From the IMG/VR virus record IMGVR_UViG_3300042388_000255, positions 1 through 25,808 of that record: a stretch of DNA of 25,808 nucleotides; one strand, given 5' to 3'. How positions within the stretch are numbered: the stretch's first letter is position 1; every line of letters begins with the position of its first letter. The DNA is from a virus. Made by a program: the position numbers and the translations under genes. Of the stretch, positions 1-7,103 are shown in pieces. The notes under the pieces are model-generated. The model saw nothing but the letters and a program-made list of their open reading frames with translations, was not told where the DNA came from and ran no database searches.

Positions 1-39
1 GTGTGGGTACGTCGAAAAATTGATGAGGAAGGGGATTGA
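1..39 (+). CDS. 3' end of an upstream gene (partial)
   Basis: Frame 1 is open from the first base and stops at TGA 37-39, giving twelve residues (VWVRRKIDEEGD). The stop is followed after one base by the ATG of the next gene at 41, a spacing typical of the tightly packed genes here. The body lies outside the window, so no function can be given. It could also be a chance open frame, but the near-contiguous stop/start makes a real gene end likely. Confidence 0.45.
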   Translation: MWVRRKIDEEGD

Positions 40-40
40 G

Positions 41-376
41 ATGGCCGCACTTGAAATGCGTGATGCACCTGTAAATACTCAGAAACTGGTAGATGGTAAG
101 GTTGAATGGATGACCTATCTATCCAATATGAACGAAGACTCGGAAGGGAAGCTGTGGAATTTTGCATGGAATTTTACTGACATTGATACCGAAGAAATAA
201 AAGAGGTGGCACTCGGTATCAACTTTACCTTTAGCGATGCGCTTGATTGTCTGATGGACTGCAAATGCAATATCAACGGTGAGTTAAGCGTGGAAGATAA
301 AGTTTTTACCGATGCGTTGCGCGCTGAATTAGAAACCATGATTAAGCGTATTGATGAATTGAAATTCGCGGATTGA
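41..376 (+). CDS. hypothetical acidic phage protein, 111 aa
   Basis: Unrecognised small protein, about 111 residues and strongly acidic (many D/E), without Cys clusters or membrane segments. I chose ATG 41 over the in-frame TTG 20 and ATG 23 because AGGAAGGGG at 26-34 lies at good Shine-Dalgarno distance and because the upstream reading frame ends at 39. Predicted structure is mixed: a beta-like stretch around LWNFAWNFTDI, then helices to the end (DALRAELETMIKRIDELKF). It begins a run of small co-directional genes with 0-20 bp gaps, probably one transcript with the next five genes. Function unknown. Confidence 0.75.
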   Translation: MAALEMRDAPVNTQKLVDGKVEWMTYLSNMNEDSEGKLWNFAWNFTDIDTEEIKEVALGINFTFSDALDCLMDCKCNINGELSVEDKVFTDALRAELETMIKRIDELKFAD

Positions 377-385
377 GTTACTAAC

Positions 386-811
386 ATGCAACCAAAGCGG
401 CAATTTGGCCTAGTTCCGGTAGAACATTGGGGTAGTGGCAAGCCTTCTAAATGGTATGACACTAAAGAGGACGCTATAAACAATATGGACGGATCGAAGT
501 TATTATCTGGTCAGGTAATTTTGGAGCGATTTGATTGCGGAAACCCGAGTCACTCGCATGATACTGTTGGCGCGTTAGCGTGCATTAAGAGGCAGGAGAG
601 GAAGCGGGAGTTGGCGCGGTTAAAGGCCGCGGGTGCCAAGTTTGATGCAGTAAAATGGACGCATGATGATTATCTTGAATTGCTTGCAGAATACCGAAGC
701 GGGTTGACGCAAGTTGATTTGGCAAAAAAACGCGGAATTATAAAATCCGCATGTCGCTATCGACTAAATAAGGCATTGCGGATTGAGCGAGACGCGATTG
801 ACCGGAAGTAA
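386..811 (+). CDS. hypothetical protein with C-terminal HTH-like segment
   Basis: A 141-residue protein starting nine bases after the previous stop. The N-terminal half (about 1-55) has no recognisable family. Residues about 60-90 are very basic (KRQERKRELARLKAAG). The C-terminal stretch (about 95-135) reads as a helix-turn-helix: DYLELLAEYRSGLTQVDLA, then KKRGI and a basic helix (SACRYRLNKALRIERD), the pattern of small DNA-binding regulators of the Trp-repressor/sigma-4/terminase-small-subunit type. A DNA-binding role is therefore plausible but inferred from pattern only. The Shine-Dalgarno is weak; no earlier ATG fits. The stop TAA touches the TTG proposed for the next gene. Confidence 0.7.
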   Translation: MQPKRQFGLVPVEHWGSGKPSKWYDTKEDAINNMDGSKLLSGQVILERFDCGNPSHSHDTVGALACIKRQERKRELARLKAAGAKFDAVKWTHDDYLELLAEYRSGLTQVDLAKKRGIIKSACRYRLNKALRIERDAIDRK

Positions 812-1153
812 TTGTCGAAAAAAATTGAAACAGCAATGGAAATAACCGAACGCGAACTTGAACGCCTGCGCAAAGGCTATGAGCGGTATGAGACTGCGCG
901 CAGGATGAACCCCCGGCAGTGGGTCGAAGCGTGGAAGGCCACATTAAGCACCGGCAAGCGGTTCGATGACATTATTGATGCGATGACACCGGCTATGCAG
1001 CCTAATTTGAAAGTAAAGGAAAGAAACATGGAACTGCAACAGCACCAACAACTGGTAGTTGATGAGCACGCCGAAAGTAAGCCGCGGCTGTGCTTTTCCG
1101 CCGTCCCGCTTGACCGCCGTGTTAGTGGTTTTTTGGAGACAGGAAATGGATGA
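812..1153 (+). CDS. hypothetical protein, TTG start, 113 aa
   Basis: An open frame directly abutting the upstream stop. The TTG at 812 has GGAAG just upstream (about 804-808); the alternative in-frame ATG 836 lacks a visible ribosome site. The first ~60 residues are helical and charged (ITERELERLRKGYERYETA), then MNPRQWVEAWKATLS. A second in-frame ATG at 1028 has a much better Shine-Dalgarno (AAGGAA), so a separate 41-residue product may also be made. The 3' end overlaps the next gene by eight bases. No family recognised; the coding assignment rests on gene packing and absence of a better frame. Confidence 0.55.
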   Translation: MSKKIETAMEITERELERLRKGYERYETARRMNPRQWVEAWKATLSTGKRFDDIIDAMTPAMQPNLKVKERNMELQQHQQLVVDEHAESKPRLCFSAVPLDRRVSGFLETGNG

Positions 1154-1397
1154 GCGTTGCGATTGCTGCCGATTTTTCAAGGCGCGTGAGGGTGGTCATC
1201 TTCAAGAAGATGATGGTGACGGAAAGTGCCGACGATACCCGCCTGTGCTGATTACAGGGCTTGATGAAGAAGCGCATTGGGACATAACCGGAATAGCCGG
1301 GAACGAGACTGATTTCTTTGCGCAACCCTATGTTTGCGGATATTGCTGGTGTGGAGAGTGGAAGGCGATGACTGTTAACACCGGTTATGCAACTTAA
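1146..1397 (+). CDS. small Cys-rich, putative metal-binding protein
   Basis: An 83-residue protein read from ATG 1146 (GGAG at 1135-1138), overlapping the end of the previous gene. Cysteines are clustered as CDCCRFF near the start, GKCRRYPP in the middle and CGYCWCGEW towards the end. This CxxC-FF / CRRYPP / CGEW arrangement is a familiar pattern among small phage and proteobacterial proteins thought to bind a metal ion or cluster; the family has no established role. The frame stays open upstream to 1059, but that stretch is not needed and overlaps the preceding gene heavily. Function unknown; metal binding is inferred from the cysteines. Confidence 0.7.
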   Translation: MDERCDCCRFFKAREGGHLQEDDGDGKCRRYPPVLITGLDEEAHWDITGIAGNETDFFAQPYVCGYCWCGEWKAMTVNTGYAT

Positions 1398-1417
1398 TTT
1401 ACACCAAAGGAAACATT

Positions 1418-1627
1418 ATGAATGAATCAACTAGAGACGAACATAAAGGCTGGGCACCCGGCTACAACAGACAGGGACGCTTTGATAGGCGCTTGTCTAT
1501 CTCGCTTGCATCAACAGTTCCTGCATGCCTTACGCGCGAATTCAGGAAAGAATTTCTTACGCCAGATTTACATGAGGCGCATGGCTGGGATATGGGTAAC
1601 AAGGTTATGAGGGGGATTGTAAAATGA
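1418..1627 (+). CDS. hypothetical small protein, 69 aa
   Basis: Starts at ATG 1418 with AAAGG (1406-1410) at seven-base spacing and ends in an ATGA overlap with the next gene, which argues for this frame. The product is polar with several Trp/Gly/Arg residues (GWAPGYNRQGRFDRR near the N-terminus) and matches no family I recognise. A competing frame opens at ATG 1422 and runs to 1610 (62 residues) with comparably protein-like composition, so the choice of frame is not certain. Confidence 0.5.
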   Translation: MNESTRDEHKGWAPGYNRQGRFDRRLSISLASTVPACLTREFRKEFLTPDLHEAHGWDMGNKVMRGIVK

Positions 1628-1854
1628 AAGAACTTACGGGCAGTCAAACAAAAAAGATAGTGTCTTTTTGGGAAGAATCAAATCTTGAGGAGGAGCGAAG
1701 TAGGATTTTTTTGGCAATATGTGAAATCTTGTGGATTAACGCGAAAATAGATTTTATGAGTGTTGCTGATAATAAGGCGATGTGGAAACTTAAATACAAG
1801 TATGGCAAGAAATTGCTACGTGAGATAAAAGCGGCAGAAAAGCGAGTAGATTAG
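1624..1854 (+). CDS. hypothetical small basic helical protein, 76 aa
   Basis: Begins in an ATGA overlap with the preceding gene, with GAGGGGG at 1609-1615 as ribosome site. The protein looks all-helical: a charged first helix (SFWEESNLEEERSRIFLAI), a hydrophobic middle (CEILWINAKIDF) and a Lys/Arg-rich C-terminus (KYKYGKKLLREIKAAEKR). No family recognised. It is the last gene before the repeat-bearing control region and its coding sequence is more AT-rich than the structural genes downstream, consistent with belonging to an early or accessory block. Confidence 0.65.
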   Translation: MKELTGSQTKKIVSFWEESNLEEERSRIFLAICEILWINAKIDFMSVADNKAMWKLKYKYGKKLLREIKAAEKRVD

Positions 1855-1864
1855 TTGGAAAGCC

Positions 1865-1930
1865 GTGCCGCATACGTGCCGTATTCGTGCCGCATACGTG
1901 CCGCATACGTGCCGTATTCGTGCCGTATCT
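1865..1930. repeat. six tandem 11-bp repeats with two operator-like dyads
   Basis: Six contiguous 11-bp units of GTGCCG followed by CATAC or TATTC/TATCT occupy 1865-1930. Where a CATAC unit meets a TATTC unit they form the inverted repeat ATACG-TGC-CGTAT, at 1872-1884 and again at 1905-1917, exactly 33 bp apart. The 11-bp period places each unit on nearly the same helical face. The array lies 21 bp upstream of a putative promoter box and between two gene blocks. A protein-binding array (operator or enhancer-like) is the simplest reading; an origin iteron array is the alternative. Confidence 0.85.
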
Positions 1931-1950
1931 AAGTTTTCCCATACCACACC

Positions 1951-1994
1951 CGGAAAACGCCCCAATTTAGCAAGCTGAACCGTCACTATCATTC
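1951..1994 (+). promoter_or_regulatory. putative activator-dependent late promoter, copy 1
   Basis: CGGAAAACGCCCC at 1951-1963 is followed at the common fixed spacing by the -10-like TATCAT at 1987-1992. The position of a -35 box (1964-1969, AATTTA) has no TTGACA likeness. It would start transcription near 2000 and drive the protease operon whose ATG is at 2026. The same two elements with identical geometry recur at five other intergenic sites. Confidence 0.6.
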
Positions 1995-2025
1995 ATGCTA
2001 GGTAAATAATCCGCAAGGAACTAGC

Positions 2026-2853
2026 ATGGAAACCCCTCTTATTCGCTATAACCTGCAAGACCGTGGGCGCACGCACACAGGGCAGGAACGTAATTTCAAC
2101 GTCAAGGCGATTGCTGATGCAATCAATAGCAAGCGATGCCAAGAAACCGTTAAAACGCGCGGCATGGTGGGGTACTTCGGTCACTTGCCGCGTATTCGTT
2201 TCGGTATGAACCCCATGGAGGGCGGCATAGACGGGCAGAAATATGTCCCGGTCGAACCCGCTTTTGTGACTACATACCTCAAAGCAAGTTATGACGGCAC
2301 GGTAGAGCACCGGGCCGAATTTCTTGACACCGCTTCGGGCCAGATCGCAGCCAAGATGTTTCAAGGCAAAGTGGGCGGCTTCTCTTCGGCAATTGACCAG
2401 GCTAGGCCAGAGTTTTACGGCATGGACTACGTGAACGCACCGAACTATCTAGATAACTCATTCCGCGGCATTGTGCTAGATGATGCCTATGGTGGCAAAG
2501 TCCACATGACTTACGATGATATTTACGCTGCTGAATTGGATGAACGCCTGCAGGCGTTTGTCAACCTGCTGGATTCGGCAAACAGTGAGCGGGAGCAGGC
2601 CAATAGCATCATTGAGCATCTTCGCTTTGAAAACGATGAGCTTTTGACCCTGCTAGCCAAGGCGGGCGTAAGTGACAAGTCACTCGATTCGGCTTTCGTT
2701 AAGCCGTTACTGACCAATCACGATATTTATGCGCGTATGCAGAGGGATTCTGCCAAGTTTCGCAAGGCGGAACTCCCCGCATTTGTAAAGCCTATAGGGA
2801 TTGCTGAACCCTCGTTTGTTGAGGATCGCCTGCTTTCAAAGTTTGGCGTTTAA
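2026..2853 (+). CDS. head maturation (prohead) serine protease, T4 gp21-like
   Basis: A 275-residue protein with the signature layout of the herpesvirus-assemblin-fold prohead proteases: GYFGHLPR (candidate catalytic His53), a beta stretch leading to EFLDTASGQIAAKMF, then KVGGFSSAI with candidate nucleophile Ser120 or Ser121, matching the ilnTp.Gk...gv.iGvSSRG block of gp21-like enzymes. It would cleave scaffold and capsid prosequences during head maturation. Residues about 165-212 form a coiled coil (ERLQAFVNLLDSANSEREQA), and the C-terminal region is probably removed by self-processing; LDSA/RDSA motifs occur at 182, 220 and 240. Ribosome site AAGGAA at 2015-2020. First gene of a putative late operon. 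The assignment is by pattern, and the major capsid gene is unusually far away (14801). Confidence 0.75.
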   Translation: METPLIRYNLQDRGRTHTGQERNFNVKAIADAINSKRCQETVKTRGMVGYFGHLPRIRFGMNPMEGGIDGQKYVPVEPAFVTTYLKASYDGTVEHRAEFLDTASGQIAAKMFQGKVGGFSSAIDQARPEFYGMDYVNAPNYLDNSFRGIVLDDAYGGKVHMTYDDIYAAELDERLQAFVNLLDSANSEREQANSIIEHLRFENDELLTLLAKAGVSDKSLDSAFVKPLLTNHDIYARMQRDSAKFRKAELPAFVKPIGIAEPSFVEDRLLSKFGV

Positions 2854-2856
2854 GTC

Positions 2857-3588
2857 ATGTTTGAGCCGGTTAAAGTCGCCTTTGGCCGCTATATGGGCGG
2901 CTTCTACAACAGTTTAGTGCCCACTACCAAAGGCATGCAGGAATTTGTCGGTCGCGGTCTTGAGCATTCCATTGGCTGGGCACCGGGCCGCATGGTGGAC
3001 GCGGCGGAAGACATGATCGCCTTGTGGCACCGTAACGACCCTAACCCGGAAAATATCACCCCCTCAAAACCCGCCAATATGCCGGTTTTACTTTGCGCCA
3101 TGGCACGCGATTATTCACCTACCATGCGTGATTACGCTTACCAGATTGTTCATCCTCAGTTTTTCACTTTCCCGGATGATGCGAAGGAAAGGATGTTCAA
3201 GCTACGCACCGTATCGGGCGATATTCGCGCGCAGATTGTGATTTTTGCGCATGACGAACCGACGGCGCGTGGCATTGCCGCGCAGCTTTTGTTGTATTCG
3301 GACGCTAACCGGCGCTTTCGCTCGTTCTATCGCTTTGCTGGCGTGGATAGGCCATGGCCGGTACAGATTGAGGCCCCCGATTCCCCCGCGATGAATGTGG
3401 GCAGTGAGTCGAATAATCTGACGGTTTTAGCCGTTGATTTTACGCTGAAAGTCACAGCCCCGTTGTATCAGGCACCGAAGGACGATGAACCGCATGACGG
3501 CAAGGGGACTGACGGGAATCCTGACGATCCACACGGTTATTTACTGGTTGAATCGTTCGGCGCTGACTACACCGAGGCGCAGCCTTGA
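2857..3588 (+). CDS. putative virion protein, neck or tail-completion candidate
   Basis: A 243-residue protein three bases after the protease gene and overlapping the next start by four bases. No family is certain. Residues about 120-160 (FKLRTVSGDIRAQIVIFAHDEP...QLLLYSDANRRF) and the beta-rich block around 170-215 (WPVQIEAPD, NLTVLAVDFTLKVTAPLY) resemble the mixed alpha/beta layout of tail terminator and neck proteins, which end in alternating hydrophobic strands like these. The C-terminal ~35 residues are acidic and Gly/Pro-rich (PKDDEPHDGKGTDGNPDDPHG), likely a flexible tail. The structural role follows from position among head and tail genes; the exact role is not established. Confidence 0.65.
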   Translation: MFEPVKVAFGRYMGGFYNSLVPTTKGMQEFVGRGLEHSIGWAPGRMVDAAEDMIALWHRNDPNPENITPSKPANMPVLLCAMARDYSPTMRDYAYQIVHPQFFTFPDDAKERMFKLRTVSGDIRAQIVIFAHDEPTARGIAAQLLLYSDANRRFRSFYRFAGVDRPWPVQIEAPDSPAMNVGSESNNLTVLAVDFTLKVTAPLYQAPKDDEPHDGKGTDGNPDDPHGYLLVESFGADYTEAQP

Positions 3589-4091
3589 GCGCATTAATCC
3601 CTATTCAAACCACGATTTCAGGCTATTCCGGCAAGCCCTGCACGCTGTTTTCTGCTTACGACACGCAAGCGCAAATTTTAGCCGTTGCCGTAGAAGCGGA
3701 ATACCAGCGGGCACGGCGGGCAGGTTGCATTGTGCTGACCAATGAAAACAATCGGGATATGCCGCGGGAATGGGTATTCACTGAGGCAGACTTTGCTGAT
3801 GCGATTGCAGCGTATTACACGTTAAAGCTGGGCGTAGCCTCGGATATGCGCAGCGGGCGGCTTAATTTTGCCGAGCGGGCGATGCGGGCGAACCCAGATA
3901 ACGCGATTGAACAGGACGGTATGAGCGAAGCGGGGCAAAAGTACCGGATAGCGGAAAGCATTACGTGTGTGCAGGTGGCGGCGTTAGTGACATGCGCCTA
4001 CGCGGTAAAGGCGCGAGCGATTGAAAAGACGGTGGAACATATTGCGCATTACGTGAAGGTTTTGAAGCATGGCGGCTTTATTACGGTATGA
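3585..4091 (+). CDS. conserved-looking hypothetical virion/assembly protein, 168 aa
   Basis: Starts at TTG 3585 in a TTGA overlap with the preceding stop, with GAGG at 3574-3577 at seven-base spacing; no ATG is available nearby. The protein is mixed alpha/beta: an N-terminal SALIPIQTTISGYSGKPCTLF, an alanine-rich helical middle (AYDTQAQILAVAVEAEYQRAR) and a hydrophobic helix near the end (CVQVAALVTCAYAVKARAIEK), too polar to be a clear membrane segment. I recognise no family. Translational coupling with its neighbours suggests it acts with them in head or neck assembly. Confidence 0.65.
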   Translation: MSALIPIQTTISGYSGKPCTLFSAYDTQAQILAVAVEAEYQRARRAGCIVLTNENNRDMPREWVFTEADFADAIAAYYTLKLGVASDMRSGRLNFAERAMRANPDNAIEQDGMSEAGQKYRIAESITCVQVAALVTCAYAVKARAIEKTVEHIAHYVKVLKHGGFITV

Positions 4092-4100
4092 GGCGACACA

Positions 4101-4439
4101 ATGAGCATGGATTTAGACCCTAATGCGGCACGGCGGTTTTATGGTGAAGTGCGCAAATTCGCGGAAGCGGTTAAGCCGTGGCAAGTCGCGTTATGGCATG
4201 AAATTGCACCGGATGAAGTATGGGATGCGACATTGGTATCGGAGCGCGTCTATGGCCGACGCGATGAATTCTTGGCGGTACTCGCGGCCTGTGGGTTGGA
4301 TATGTTTGATCAGCCGTTACCCCTTGGTCGTCGCATTGCTTTTCCAACTGAAATAACCCTGCTGAATATCAAGCGTCAGACCGGCTTTGAGTCGATAGCA
4401 CAATACCGCGAAAGCGGAAAACCAACCTGGGTTGAATAA
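4101..4439 (+). CDS. putative baseplate/tail protein with LysM-like (gpX/gp53-like) segment
   Basis: A 112-residue protein from ATG 4101 (GAGG at 4090-4093). Residues about 38-95 fit the LysM-like pattern of small tail-hub and baseplate proteins such as P2 gpX and T4 gp53: a VYG turn (SERVYGRRDEF), a helix (LAVLAACGLD) and a closing PLPLGRRIAFPT, where family members usually have lp.G..L.iP. Such proteins bind peptidoglycan or, in phages, stabilise the tail hub and baseplate. The C-terminal ~20 residues are polar. The stop overlaps the next ATG by one base (TAATG), so the two genes are translationally coupled. Family assignment is tentative. Confidence 0.55.
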   Translation: MSMDLDPNAARRFYGEVRKFAEAVKPWQVALWHEIAPDEVWDATLVSERVYGRRDEFLAVLAACGLDMFDQPLPLGRRIAFPTEITLLNIKRQTGFESIAQYRESGKPTWVE

Positions 4440-5761
4440 TGGCGAGTCCAATTAAAGGGAGAACGGGCGGCGTTAAAATTGCCTCATTGCTAGGCAAACT
4501 GCGCGGGCACGTTAGCGAGGCAAAAAACCGGGCCGGCGCGGATCAGGCGCAGCGTCAAAGCGCAGCGGAGGGGCCAAACAGCATCATTCTAAACGCGGAT
4601 GATGTGCATGGCGAATACGATACGGCGCGTGCGTTATATACGACGCTAGGCGGTGAAAAGCGGGTTATTACCCGAGATGACCTTGCAGCCTTTCGTAAAA
4701 ACATTCGCATTATCGGCAAAAAATACAAGGGCGGCATTCGGGCGCGGCAAGTGCTGGATATGTCGCTGGCGATTGATCGGGAGCGGGCGCGAGAACAAAT
4801 CAGAATGGCGGTGCCGGCTTCCTCAAACAACGGCATTGTGCGCTTTGTGACCAATGCAGGGCCTGATTCTGACGTGGCACGGCATCATGTGACTATCAAC
4901 TTTCTGAGCTATAGCGCGGCGGTTTCTTCCGGGCGTGGCGATGCGAAACAAATGGCCGGCTGGTTGCGCAAGGAGCCGTTAAAAATTGAGTGCGATTGCG
5001 GGCGGTTCCGCTATTGGTATCGGTACATTGCGACTATTGGTTCATTCAATGCGGGGCGTAACGAAACAGGCTACCCCAAAATACGTAACCCCGGATTACA
5101 TGGCGTGGCGTGCAAACATATTTTGCGCGTAGTGGCAGAAATCGAGTCTTCCGGCACGGTATGGCAGTTTCTTACCCGCATGATTGAGCGCGCGCGGCAA
5201 GCGGACGGCATGAACACCAAGACCGCAACGACGCAAGAAGACGCCGATGAAATGGCGCAAAAACAAAATAAACGGGCCAGAGACATCAAGACAACCGATG
5301 ACCGCAAAAAGGCCAGCGATGCGGCGAAAGCTAAAAAAGCCCTATTGGCTAAAGTGGTGGAAGCGGCCAAGCCAAAGCGCGAAACGGCGGCATCAAAATC
5401 AAGGTCGGTCGAACGCACCAAAGCGGAGTTTGAAAAGCTGGTAAAACCGGTAGCGAAACCTGCACCGAAACCAGTGCTGAAACCCGCCCCCACACCGAAG
5501 CCGGAATCTATTCAAAAGCCGGTGGTAAAACCTGCCCCGAAGCCGGTTACGCCGAAGCCGGCACCTATTCAGAAACCTATTCAAAAACCGGTAGCCAAGC
5601 CCGTTGTTAAACCTATCCCGCCTAAGCCGACACCGAAACCCGCACCCAGTAAAGTCGATAAAGCGAAAAAGGCTATTTCCGAGTTATCGGCAGAGGAATT
5701 GGCTAACGCTATGTCAGCGGAGCAGCTAGCCGCATTGCTCAATCTATTCAAAAAAGGCTAA
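4439..5761 (+). CDS. SWIM-type zinc-finger protein with long Lys/Pro-rich arm
   Basis: A 440-residue protein. Residues 185-227 carry a SWIM-like zinc-binding signature: CDC (Cys185, Cys187) followed after a Trp/Tyr-rich stretch and IRNPGL by ACKH (Cys225, His227). Similar CxC...CKH blocks occur in phage virion proteins of unknown role. Residues about 255-335 are a Lys/Ala/Glu-rich helix. Residues about 336-412 are a TonB-like array of KPAPKPV-type repeats, expected to form an extended polyproline rod, ending in a short helical segment (SAEELANAMSAEQLAALL). The layout suggests a globular zinc-bound head joined to a small anchor by a long arm; whether it is in the virion is inferred only from context. 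ATG 4439 is reached by a TAATG overlap; no strong ribosome site. Confidence 0.75.
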   Translation: MASPIKGRTGGVKIASLLGKLRGHVSEAKNRAGADQAQRQSAAEGPNSIILNADDVHGEYDTARALYTTLGGEKRVITRDDLAAFRKNIRIIGKKYKGGIRARQVLDMSLAIDRERAREQIRMAVPASSNNGIVRFVTNAGPDSDVARHHVTINFLSYSAAVSSGRGDAKQMAGWLRKEPLKIECDCGRFRYWYRYIATIGSFNAGRNETGYPKIRNPGLHGVACKHILRVVAEIESSGTVWQFLTRMIERARQADGMNTKTATTQEDADEMAQKQNKRARDIKTTDDRKKASDAAKAKKALLAKVVEAAKPKRETAASKSRSVERTKAEFEKLVKPVAKPAPKPVLKPAPTPKPESIQKPVVKPAPKPVTPKPAPIQKPIQKPVAKPVVKPIPPKPTPKPAPSKVDKAKKAISELSAEELANAMSAEQLAALLNLFKKG

Positions 5762-5764
5762 CCC

Positions 5765-6259
5765 ATGCTCGTTAATGTCCCTCAAGCGATCAATCGCATG
5801 GCCAGGAATGTGGTGATCAATCATCCGAATACTTGGAATTGTCAGATTTTTCGGAAAACGGTGCATCGTATCGCACCGATTGAACACGGCGGCTTGCCCA
5901 CGTTAGGCGGCTTGGCGGTACTCGATACCACGGACGAAGAGGATATAACATGGGATTTTATCGGCAATGGTTTTGCATTGAATGCCGAACAGTTCCAGCC
6001 CGCGCCTATCCTTGACCGGCGCGATGGCAACATTGGTGCATCCGCCGAATTCCGTTTCATGATCGAACCGGAGGAAGAATTCGGCTTTGATGTGAAGTCG
6101 AAGGACATTTTCTACCTGCTGATTTGGACAGCAGACTATGACGAGCCGGCGCGTATGGCGTTTGAGGTGGTCGGCATTGAAACGTCAGTCAACATCCCGC
6201 CATTCGTCAATCGTTACGTTGCCAATCGCCGCGATGATCTGCATATTCCCGCACAGTAA
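5765..6259 (+). CDS. putative virion protein, neck/connector candidate
   Basis: A 164-residue protein four bases after the previous stop, with AAAGG at 5754-5758. The sequence is beta-rich with many Ile/Val/Phe-Pro stretches (IFRKTVHRIAP, WDFIGNGFALNAEQF, FYLLIWTADYDEPARMAFEVVGIE) and ends RYVANRRDDLHIPAQ. Alternating strands with a late FEVVGIETSVNIPP block are reminiscent of head-completion and tail-stopper proteins, but I do not recognise the family firmly. It closes the operon that starts at the protease: a putative promoter follows seven bases after its stop. Confidence 0.6.
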   Translation: MLVNVPQAINRMARNVVINHPNTWNCQIFRKTVHRIAPIEHGGLPTLGGLAVLDTTDEEDITWDFIGNGFALNAEQFQPAPILDRRDGNIGASAEFRFMIEPEEEFGFDVKSKDIFYLLIWTADYDEPARMAFEVVGIETSVNIPPFVNRYVANRRDDLHIPAQ

Positions 6260-6265
6260 AAAACT

Positions 6266-6309
6266 CGGAAAACGCCCCAAAGCGCGCGAATTCGGTGCGT
6301 CAATAATAG
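6266..6309 (+). promoter_or_regulatory. putative activator-dependent late promoter, copy 2
   Basis: CGGAAAACGCCCC at 6266-6278, identical over 13 bp to the copies at 1951 and 14691, followed by -10-like AATAAT at 6302-6307 at the same spacing. No -35 likeness at 6279-6284. Start near 6314, about 26 bases before the ATG at 6340, serving the baseplate/fibre operon. Confidence 0.6.
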
Positions 6310-6339
6310 CGGCGTTAATTCTGTGAAGCGATTTTTATC

Positions 6340-6726
6340 ATGCCTGTTCTTGGCGATATTGGCGACCATATCGACGCAGTTATCCGCCAAGGTGCATCTT
6401 TCGGGCCGCACTTGGTCAGCCTATCGAATCCCGATGGCACGCCAATAGATTTAACCGGTTCAATAGTACGCGGTCAGATTTTCACTGACGTTGCAGCAGT
6501 ACCGTATTTATGCGAGGACTTTGACGTAGTCCTGAGAGACCCGGTAAACGGGATTTTTGAGTTCAGCCTGTCGCCTGAAGTTACGGCGAAGTTCCAAGCT
6601 GGAAGAGACATGCGCGACATGAACGGTTCGCATGAGTGGTGTATGGAAATCGTTTACCCAGACGGTTTGATCCATCCTCTCTTTTGGGGGGACGCACAGG
6701 TCAAATCGGCTGGGAGTGGATATTGA
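6340..6726 (+). CDS. baseplate upper-protein-like beta-domain protein
   Basis: A 128-residue protein with the recognisable layout of the small N-terminal domain found in phage baseplate upper proteins and fibre adaptors: IRQGASF near the start, then GTPIDLTGSIVRGQIF, a GIFEFSLSPEVTAKFQAG block, and a final strand EIVYPDGLIHPLFWGDAQV. Members usually read ...I.qGatf...l.w.d..G.pidLtGy.....i. and make a beta sandwich that joins the baseplate to receptor-binding fibres. Here the domain stands alone and is coupled by a TTGA overlap to the collagen-like gene, which probably supplies the next piece of the fibre. The ribosome site is weak (GAAG). Confidence 0.65.
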   Translation: MPVLGDIGDHIDAVIRQGASFGPHLVSLSNPDGTPIDLTGSIVRGQIFTDVAAVPYLCEDFDVVLRDPVNGIFEFSLSPEVTAKFQAGRDMRDMNGSHEWCMEIVYPDGLIHPLFWGDAQVKSAGSGY

Positions 6727-7088
6727 CGGCATTGATAACCCCTAGACAGGGCGTAACTGCAAAGCTGATTCAACCTTCGATTGTCAAGGTTACTGTTCTA
6801 AACGGACAGGGGCCGCAAGGACGGCCAGGAGATCAGGGAGCGCAAGGGGAGCAAGGTAACGCGGGCGTTAATGGCGCGTTTAGCCTTGTACGTTATGAAT
6901 TTGCTGAGTCAATGCAATGGCGGGTTGAACACGGAAAAGGGACGCAGGTTTTCATGGAAAAGATGACAAACTTATCGGGCGATATAATTTTTGCGCCAAT
7001 TCAAGAAATTGACGATGAGAGTTTTGTTGTTCAGCTAGCCGAGCCTACCGCGGGTTATGTCGATGTGATTTTTGGAGCGATGCCGTAA
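6723..7088 (+). CDS. tail fibre protein with collagen-like Gly-X-Y segment
   Basis: A 121-residue protein read from TTG 6723, which overlaps the upstream TGA and has GGAG at 6713-6716 at six-base spacing; the frame is open further upstream, but that stretch lies inside the previous gene. After about 32 residues of beta-like sequence (PSIVKVTVLNG) come eight consecutive Gly-X-Y triplets (GPQ GRP GDQ GAQ GEQ GNA GVN GAF), a collagen-like trimerising rod common in phage fibres. The C-terminal ~70 residues form a beta-rich head (FSLVRYEFAESMQWRVEHGKG ... YVDVIFGAMP). It is expected to trimerise and link the baseplate domain encoded upstream with distal fibres. Confidence 0.75.
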   Translation: MTALITPRQGVTAKLIQPSIVKVTVLNGQGPQGRPGDQGAQGEQGNAGVNGAFSLVRYEFAESMQWRVEHGKGTQVFMEKMTNLSGDIIFAPIQEIDDESFVVQLAEPTAGYVDVIFGAMP

Positions 7089-7103
7089 GGGCGCGAACAG
7101 CGA

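Noticed and set aside
1422-1610. Alternative 62-residue frame over the 1418 gene
   Set aside because: Its start is four bases further from the ribosome site, and it lacks the ATGA coupling to the next gene that the 1418 frame has. Not fully excluded.
1865-1930. CRISPR-like array
   Set aside because: Units of 11 bp are contiguous without unique spacers, and there are no cas genes.
5852-5860. Perfect CGGAAAACG match inside the 5765-6259 gene
   Set aside because: It lies in coding sequence and the bases at the -10 position (5888-5893, GGCGGC) do not fit, so it is a chance match or decoy.
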